Origin: a virus
Strand: one strand, 5' to 3'
DNA: 64,000 nt
IMG/VR virus record: IMGVR_UViG_3300042402_003021
Location: 41,196 to 105,195 of that record
Positions 60,545 through 64,000 of the stretch are shown here, piece after piece. The notes beneath the pieces were generated by a model, which had not been told where the DNA came from, searched no databases, and worked only from the letters and a program-made list of their open reading frames with translations. Position 1 is the stretch's first letter. Each line of letters begins with the position of its first letter. The position numbers and the translations under genes are program-made.

Positions 60545-60746
60545 AGTTTTGGTTCTCATATGGGTTAAAAGTTAATCTGAGGTCATATAATTGACCATCT
60601 TTTGCCCTTTTCGCATAAGCAACTGGGGCTTTATTCTTTAACTTATCCCAATGATCAGCCGCGTTTAGCACATCAAATTTTTCTATAGAGTGGCCGCTTT
60701 TTAGTCTATCTAGTATATATGTAATTGGATCACTAAGTCTATTCAT
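60522..60746 (-). CDS. Small phage protein
   Basis: A 74-residue protein (MNRLSDPITYILDRLKSGHSIEKFDVLNAADHWDKLKNKAPVAYAKRAKDGQLYDLRLTFNPYENQNYVVPLF). It resembles a common phage protein with a D-R-L-x-x-G-H and AYAKR-NxxGxLYDLR. The ATG at 60746 lies on the ASCH gene stop. Function unknown. Confidence 0.65.
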   Translation of the reverse strand: MNRLSDPITYILDRLKSGHSIEKFDVLNAADHWDKLKNKAPVAYAKRAKDGQLYDLRLTFNPYENQNYVVPLFD

Positions 60747-61123
60747 CAAAGTACGTTCTTTCTAAAGACTATTCCACCTATAGAGTTTAACTTTATCGAT
60801 TCATCAAATTTGTTTATATTGCATACAACCCAGCCATATTTATCTTTATCATTTTTCCAACCGTAGTTTTTATCATCAATAGGCACCAAATGTCTATTAA
60901 AATCAGATTCAAAATCATATATGGTTTCATATTTAAAACTATGACTAAATGTTATTGTACCAATTATACTGGATTTAAATTTTTCTTTTCTTCCGGGTGT
61001 CTCTATTAGTGCTAGTTCTATACCTATGTATTTTTTTGGAAGTGGATATGATCTAGTTTCAACGCATTTTTCTTGATCAATCAATAATTTTGACCAAGGA
61101 TATTGTATATTTATTCCATTCAT
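60746..61123 (-). CDS. ASCH/EVE-like domain protein
   Basis: A 125-residue protein. GINIQYPWSKLLIDQEKCVETRSYPLPKKYIGIELALIETP is the ASCH/PUA-like beta-barrel start, with SW...LL.GEK..E.R pattern. The C-terminal part (YGWVVCNINKFDESIKL) closes the barrel. ASCH proteins bind RNA or modified bases. It overlaps the deaminase gene by 4 bp. Confidence 0.75.
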   Translation of the reverse strand: MNGINIQYPWSKLLIDQEKCVETRSYPLPKKYIGIELALIETPGRKEKFKSSIIGTITFSHSFKYETIYDFESDFNRHLVPIDDKNYGWKNDKDKYGWVVCNINKFDESIKLNSIGGIVFRKNVL

Positions 61124-61554
61124 AAAGTATGAACAAGTCCCCCCATATCATATGAACCAAATGTGTCTTTATCAATACTCCAATAAATATTGCTGATATT
61201 TACTGCTCTCAATATTTTTTCACAATTTATGCATGGCTTGCTTAATAGTAATCGTCCTTGCCTATTAATTCTAGTAACAACAATCGACCAATTAGGATCA
61301 ATGGCATTATACATATCAAGCAATTTAGAAACAAGATGGCTTTCAGCATGTATATATGGAAATTCTACATAGGTTTTTATGTTAAATCTTTGACCAATTT
61401 TGTAAGCTTTACAGTTTACTTTAATTGGATTATTTTCAGATATCAATATTGGTCTGTTTCCATCGAAAGCAATAGCAAAATGATACCTACGTTGATAAGC
61501 ATTTGGTCTAAATCTGTCATAACTTAACTTTATTGCCCTTTTGATTATCTTCAT
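61120..61554 (-). CDS. Cytidine/deoxycytidylate deaminase-fold protein
   Basis: A 144-residue protein. YIHAESHLVSKLLD holds His-Ala-Glu (zinc His and catalytic Glu), and SKPCINCEKILRAV has the PCxxC zinc pair, as in cytidine deaminases. Its C terminus is short and the substrate could be a base, nucleoside or RNA. It lies next to an ASCH protein, which may hint at a base-modification pair. It overlaps the ASCH gene by 4 bp. Confidence 0.82.
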   Translation of the reverse strand: MKIIKRAIKLSYDRFRPNAYQRRYHFAIAFDGNRPILISENNPIKVNCKAYKIGQRFNIKTYVEFPYIHAESHLVSKLLDMYNAIDPNWSIVVTRINRQGRLLLSKPCINCEKILRAVNISNIYWSIDKDTFGSYDMGGLVHTL

Positions 61555-61663
61555 GGTTTTCTTTTTTATTCTCTTCTTGCTCGCTGTTTAGTGGTAAAAG
61601 ACGCCTCAATGGTACTTTTTTTGCTGTAATATTACTCATTGATATTTTTTGAGGTTCTTTCAT
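61517..61663 (-). CDS. Possible small ORF
   Basis: A 48-residue basic ORF (MKEPQKISMSNITAKK, then VPLRRLLPLNSEQEENKK). It lies 12 bp from a strong promoter and overlaps the deaminase gene by 38 bp. No good ribosome site is seen, so it may just be a leader. Confidence 0.35.
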   Translation of the reverse strand: MKEPQKISMSNITAKKVPLRRLLPLNSEQEENKKENHEDNQKGNKVKL

Positions 61664-61674
61664 GATGTATACCC

Positions 61675-61702
61675 ATTATAGCATGAATTACATGTAAGTC
61701 AA
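61675..61702 (-). promoter_or_regulatory. Promoter before deaminase unit
   Basis: Minus strand: TTGACT, 16-bp spacer, TATAAT. It drives the small ORF and the deaminase-fold gene. Located at the end of the zinc-ribbon gene. Confidence 0.75.
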
Positions 61703-61707
61703 TTTCA

Positions 61708-61893
61708 TTACTTTTCGCCAATCTCTATATATCTTGAATCATATCTAGTGGATCTTATTATCCATAATTCATGACAATTGCTACATCTACTGATCTTGCC
61801 AGAATTGATTGACGAGGTATAATAGTTTGTAGTCTTCTTATTACAGTCTACACATTTTACTGATTTAATTTTTGGAGTTTGTTTTTTAGCCAT
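61708..61893 (-). CDS. Small zinc-ribbon protein
   Basis: A 61-residue protein (MAKKQTPKIKSVKCVDCNKKTTNYYTSSINSGKISRCSNCHELWIIRS). Two CxxC pairs form a ribbon. It starts 2 bp after the 33-residue membrane peptide. Function unknown. Confidence 0.7.
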   Translation of the reverse strand: MAKKQTPKIKSVKCVDCNKKTTNYYTSSINSGKISRCSNCHELWIIRSTRYDSRYIEIGEK

Positions 61894-61894
61894 G

Positions 61895-61996
61895 TTATTT
61901 TTTCTTATTCGCTAGTAAACAAATTAAATAAGCAATTGGTATAAGACCAAGAGTTAAATATATAGAAGAAAGTATGAGAATGTAATTTAAAATCAT
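61895..61996 (-). CDS. Small membrane peptide
   Basis: A 33-residue peptide, MILNYILILSSIYLTLG then LIPIAYLICLLANKKK. It is almost all membrane span with a Lys tail. GGGAG six bases before ATG and the 1-base spacing to the next gene support translation. Function unknown. Confidence 0.55.
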   Translation of the reverse strand: MILNYILILSSIYLTLGLIPIAYLICLLANKKK

Positions 61997-62488
61997 TTTT
62001 TCTCCCAAAAGATATTTTTTTCTCCCTAACTAGACTGTACTAGATAGTAGGGATTGGAACGTACAAAAACACACATACATACATAATATATAGAAAATAT
62101 ACATATATAAACACTACATACAACATAAGGAAGAGAGAATGTCTATGTCTGGATTTTATGCTTACAACGTGCGCGGCTCACAATAAGTAACAAGAGGGCC
62201 ACAAACCCACAATTTTGCCACATTTTTTGTGCAATTGGGATGTTAAACCCACAATACCCAAATTTTTGTTTGTCAAAAACGCCATTTTTGCTTGATAATA
62301 AACTGCTTTAGCAGAGTTGATTGTAGTGTATGTTGTATGTTTTGTATGGCTTTTTTACTCATAGGACCGTTAATCTAGACAATTTTAGCAGAAAGAAGTA
62401 AAAGTGTTGGGATTTACTCTTGCCTAAATGATAAATGTGTATTCCTCTATGGTGTAAAAGTGTATTAACTCTGGGAAAAACGTGACTT
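61997..62488. other. Non-coding divergent region
   Basis: About 490 bp between minus-strand genes and the only plus-strand gene. It holds an alternating C-A/T-A low-complexity stretch (62070-62125), two AAACCCACAAT repeats (at about 62203 and 62254), and a weak plus-strand promoter (TTGTCA, 18 bp, GATAAT at 62270-62299). A 15-residue plus-strand peptide at 62139-62186 has a ribosome site. A regulatory or origin role is possible but not shown. Confidence 0.6.
62139..62186 (+). CDS. Possible leader peptide
   Basis: A 15-residue ORF, MSMSGFYAYNVRGSQ, behind AAGGAAGAGAG. It is on the same strand as the 62489 gene but 300 bp upstream. It could be a leader or chance ORF. Confidence 0.25.
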   Translation: MSMSGFYAYNVRGSQ

Positions 62489-62812
62489 ATGAAAATTGAC
62501 AAGAAACAGATATACGACGAGGTTGAGTCTAAGTTTAGTAACCCAAATTACTCTACAGAGACTAGTCTGTTAGCATCTGAGTGTATGAAACACGCTGAAG
62601 AATGGCTACAACAAGCTGGCGACTTTCCATTCAAGAATAAGAGGGAACTAAGAAAAGACCTTAAGAAATACATAATGGATCGAGTGGATTTACAGGATGC
62701 AAAAAGATCCTATTTTATACCATCATTTATATGGATATTTCTAGCCGGTCAGATTATATCCTACATTGTTAGACTGATCGTGGAAAGATATACCGAAGGC
62801 GCTCAAGACTAA
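62489..62812 (+). CDS. Membrane protein, sole plus-strand gene
   Basis: A 107-residue protein. The N-terminal 75 residues are soluble (MKIDKKQIYDEVESKFSNPNYSTETSLLASECMKHAEEWLQQ), then SFIWIFLAGQIISYIVRLIV is a membrane span. Its stop overlaps the end of the opposing gene at 62809. Plus-strand coding in a nearly all-minus window suggests a boundary of transcription units. Function unknown. Confidence 0.7.
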   Translation: MKIDKKQIYDEVESKFSNPNYSTETSLLASECMKHAEEWLQQAGDFPFKNKRELRKDLKKYIMDRVDLQDAKRSYFIPSFIWIFLAGQIISYIVRLIVERYTEGAQD

Positions 62813-63024
62813 ATCTCAGAGTTGTATTCGTCTATATGTAGCACTTGACACATTGTATCAAATAGTCTCTCTCTATGTAGATCAAGCGTAGCAGATAATC
62901 CTTCTAGGGCTTTTGATGCTACTTCTATATCTCCATTATCTACGGCCATCCTAATAAGACTAATTTGATCAACATAATTAGACAGGCTCATAATTTCTTG
63001 TTCAAGGTCAAATCTATCCTTCAT
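62809..63024 (-). CDS. Small phage protein
   Basis: A 71-residue protein, MKDRFDLEQEIMSLSNYVDQISLIRMAVDNGDIEVASKALEGLSATLDLHRERLFDTMCQVL. Helical; a family seen in many phages (MKDRFDLEQEI...). Start at 63024 with AGGAG ribosome site and promoter at 63036. Function unknown. Confidence 0.7.
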   Translation of the reverse strand: MKDRFDLEQEIMSLSNYVDQISLIRMAVDNGDIEVASKALEGLSATLDLHRERLFDTMCQVLHIDEYNSEI

Positions 63025-63035
63025 TATATATCTCC

Positions 63036-63064
63036 TATATAGGGGCAATCTAGCTGACTGTCAA
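63036..63064 (-). promoter_or_regulatory. Promoter overlapping repeat R4
   Basis: Minus strand: TTGACA (63059-63064), 17-bp spacer, TATATA (63036-63041). The -35 box and part of the spacer lie inside repeat R4. Drives the gene at 63024. Confidence 0.75.
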
Positions 63065-63090
63065 CATGACCAGCAATCTTAGTAGATTAA
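63051..63090. repeat. Repeat R4 of four
   Basis: Plus strand TAGCTGACT-N14-CAATCTTA, with constant 14-base spacing. Four copies occur only in this region. R4 embeds a promoter -35 on the minus strand. Confidence 0.7.
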
Positions 63091-63099
63091 GTAAGACAA

Positions 63100-63270
63100 T
63101 CATGAGGCAAGCCGCATAGTTAATAAAGTAAATGTACTATGTGTGAGATGTATACTAAGCTCCTCATCCACCCAAGCCCACGCGGCCTCTGAACTATCAA
63201 ATGGACCATAGTAAAAATCATTACCATTGGCCCCGTCTATACGTCTTATGATATACTTCATCTTATGCAT
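63100..63270 (-). CDS. Small phage protein
   Basis: A 56-residue protein, MHKMKYIIRR, then IDGANGNDFY, YGPFDSSEAA, WAWVDEELSI, HLTHSTFTLL. The K-Y-I-I-R ... YxGPF-S-xx-A-A-W pattern is common among small phage proteins. It lies in the repeat region between R4 and R3. Function unknown. Confidence 0.65.
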   Translation of the reverse strand: MHKMKYIIRRIDGANGNDFYYGPFDSSEAAWAWVDEELSIHLTHSTFTLLTMRLAS

Positions 63271-63356
63271 AAATTATATACCAAGAGGGTGTTATGATTT
63301 ACATCTATCACATACTATATTATCGTCAAAAATACTACTAGTACATCAGTTAATTT

Positions 63357-63396
63357 TAGCTGACTACCACCACAAGAACCAATCTTATATATTTAG
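63357..63396. repeat. Repeat R3 of four
   Basis: TAGCTGACT-N14-CAATCTTATATATTTAG on the plus strand. It matches R2 beyond the core, including the TATATATTT end. Confidence 0.7.
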
Positions 63397-63408
63397 CAAA
63401 GACAAAAC

Positions 63409-63448
63409 TAGCTGACTACCAGCACAGGGAGCAATCTTATATATTTTG
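63409..63448. repeat. Repeat R2 of four
   Basis: TAGCTGACT-N14-CAATCTTATATATTTTG on the plus strand. It lies 52 bp from R3. Confidence 0.7.
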
Positions 63449-63520
63449 GTTGGACAGTCCTATTGAATGTCAAATTGGGCAATATACACAGTAGAAACAA
63501 AATGCCACATATAGGCACTT

Positions 63521-63560
63521 TAGCTGACTGTGGGCATCTGGAGCAATCTTAAAAGATAAG
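63521..63560. repeat. Repeat R1 of four
   Basis: TAGCTGACT-N14-CAATCTTAAAAGATAAG on the plus strand. The most divergent tail. Confidence 0.7.
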
Positions 63561-63631
63561 ATACGACATATGGCCCAGCCCATACCCCCCTACTCGGGTG
63601 GTGCATTAGAAATATTACTCCTATACCATCC

Positions 63632-63659
63632 ATTATACCACGTACTGATGGGATGTCAA
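63632..63659 (-). promoter_or_regulatory. Consensus promoter at head of repeat region
   Basis: Minus strand: TTGACA (63654-63659), 16-bp spacer, TATAAT (63632-63637). Both boxes are perfect. Transcription would go through R1, R2, R3 and then the 56-residue gene. Confidence 0.85.
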
Positions 63660-63712
63660 CCTAAGTCCTTTCGTGGCAATGACTTATAGAAACTGGGGCG
63701 GGCCGGGCCGCA

Positions 63713-63741
63713 CGTAAATCCTTTGCCAATAAGGACTTACG
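63713..63741 (-). terminator. Hairpin downstream of 63757 gene
   Basis: Stem CGTAAxTCCTT/AAGGAxTTACG, ten pairs and one mismatch, seven-base loop. It follows the 63757 gene on the minus strand. No U tract, so terminator function is uncertain. Confidence 0.45.
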
Positions 63742-63756
63742 GCGACCACGGTTTCG

Positions 63757-63993
63757 CTACGCTTCCCAAGCAGTTTTGATCTCATCCATCGCGTCTTGAA
63801 TCTTACGATGCACAGGCGTATCCTTATTCACTTTCTTATAATCTTCGATTACTGGCGGCTCATAATCTGCGGTGAAGAATCCAGCGTTTTCCTCAACAAA
63901 GTCTAGATCCAGTTCACCAATAAGATCATGAAGTTCGTCAGGGTCTTTTGCCTCGACCACAAACTCTGCCGCTTTTGCTTCCACGTAATTCAT
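63757..63993 (-). CDS. Small acidic protein
   Basis: A 78-residue acidic protein (MNYVEAKAAEFVVEAKDPDELHDLIGELDLDFVEENAGFFTADYEPPVIEDYKKV). Higher G+C than most genes here. It is the last gene before the window edge, and its promoter would be outside. No family is recognised. Confidence 0.6.
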   Translation of the reverse strand: MNYVEAKAAEFVVEAKDPDELHDLIGELDLDFVEENAGFFTADYEPPVIEDYKKVNKDTPVHRKIQDAMDEIKTAWEA

Positions 63994-64000
63994 TCGAACT

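Larger units (their letters stand above)
63271..63756. other. Non-coding region with repeats and GC-rich hairpins
   Basis: Nearly 490 bp without a convincing gene. It holds repeats R1-R3, a strong minus-strand promoter at 63632, a TAAGTC/GACTTA hairpin (63662-63687), a GC-rich block (63693-63714), and a CGTAAxTCCTT/AAGGAxTTACG hairpin (63713-63741). The promoter would make a long structured leader reading through R1-R3. A 37-residue ORF crosses R1 but has a poor ribosome spacing. Confidence 0.6.

Noticed and set aside
63051-63560. CRISPR array
   Set aside because: The four repeats are unevenly spaced, imperfect and their spacing does not give uniform spacers; no cas gene is near.

Overview
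This is a 64 kb, AT-rich (about one third G+C by eye) stretch of a large tailed-phage genome (Caudoviricetes). Nearly every gene lies on the minus strand in tightly packed operons, with many ATGA or TAATG stop/start overlaps. Hallmarks include a phage replisome, RecA-like recombinase, rIIA/rIIB homologues, dUTPase, ThyX, class II ribonucleotide reductase, endonuclease VII-type HNH, PhoH, five tRNAs, a tmRNA and several virion-type proteins. No integrase, terminase, portal or major capsid gene was recognised. Three DUF1501 proteins with twin-arginine leaders and one DUF1559 pseudo-pilin point to a host in the Planctomycetota, because these families are characteristic of that phylum. That host call is an inference.

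Layout, reading the minus strand. (1) 0-16 kb, replication and recombination: DNA polymerase III alpha is split into two genes with a DEDDh exonuclease and a small gene between the halves. A PD-(D/E)XK nuclease, RecB-like nuclease, dNMP kinase, primase, DnaB helicase, Vsr-like nuclease, RecA/UvsX and small unknown genes follow upstream. (2) 16-27 kb: PhoH, virion-type proteins, dUTPase, RNR, a small sigma factor, a run of small membrane or secreted proteins and a papain-like protease. (3) 26-38 kb: a surface-chemistry island with glycosyltransferases, a sugar nucleotidyltransferase, two sulfotransferases, an exported thioredoxin and the first DUF1501 protein. It ends at a Thr-rich, mucin-like fibre protein and several head-type proteins. 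(4) 38-46 kb: SSB, endonuclease VII, tmRNA, ThyX, dCMP deaminase, two overlapping DUF1501 genes, a nucleoside deoxyribosyltransferase-like protein and GMP reductase. (5) 46-49 kb: rIIA/rIIB. (6) 49-55 kb: more glycosyltransferases, a tRNA array interrupted by an HNH gene, an epimerase, a phosphoesterase and the DUF1559 protein. (7) 55-64 kb: small accessory genes, a secreted trypsin-like protease and the only convincing plus-strand gene. This region also holds two long non-coding stretches, one carrying four copies of a roughly 30-bp repeat.

The nucleotide genes make a coherent set (RNR, dCMP deaminase, dUTPase, ThyX, dNMP kinase, GMP reductase). It could move G and C precursors toward A and T for this AT-rich genome. 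Sigma70-type promoters (TTGACA/TATAAT, 16-17 bp spacers) precede several units. Three or four of them share a CGATAAC-like motif inside the spacer, which suggests co-regulation. The most unusual features are the split polymerase, the exported planctomycete-type proteins, the glycosylation/sulfation island beside a mucin-like fibre, and the repeat-bearing non-coding region at 63.0-63.7 kb.
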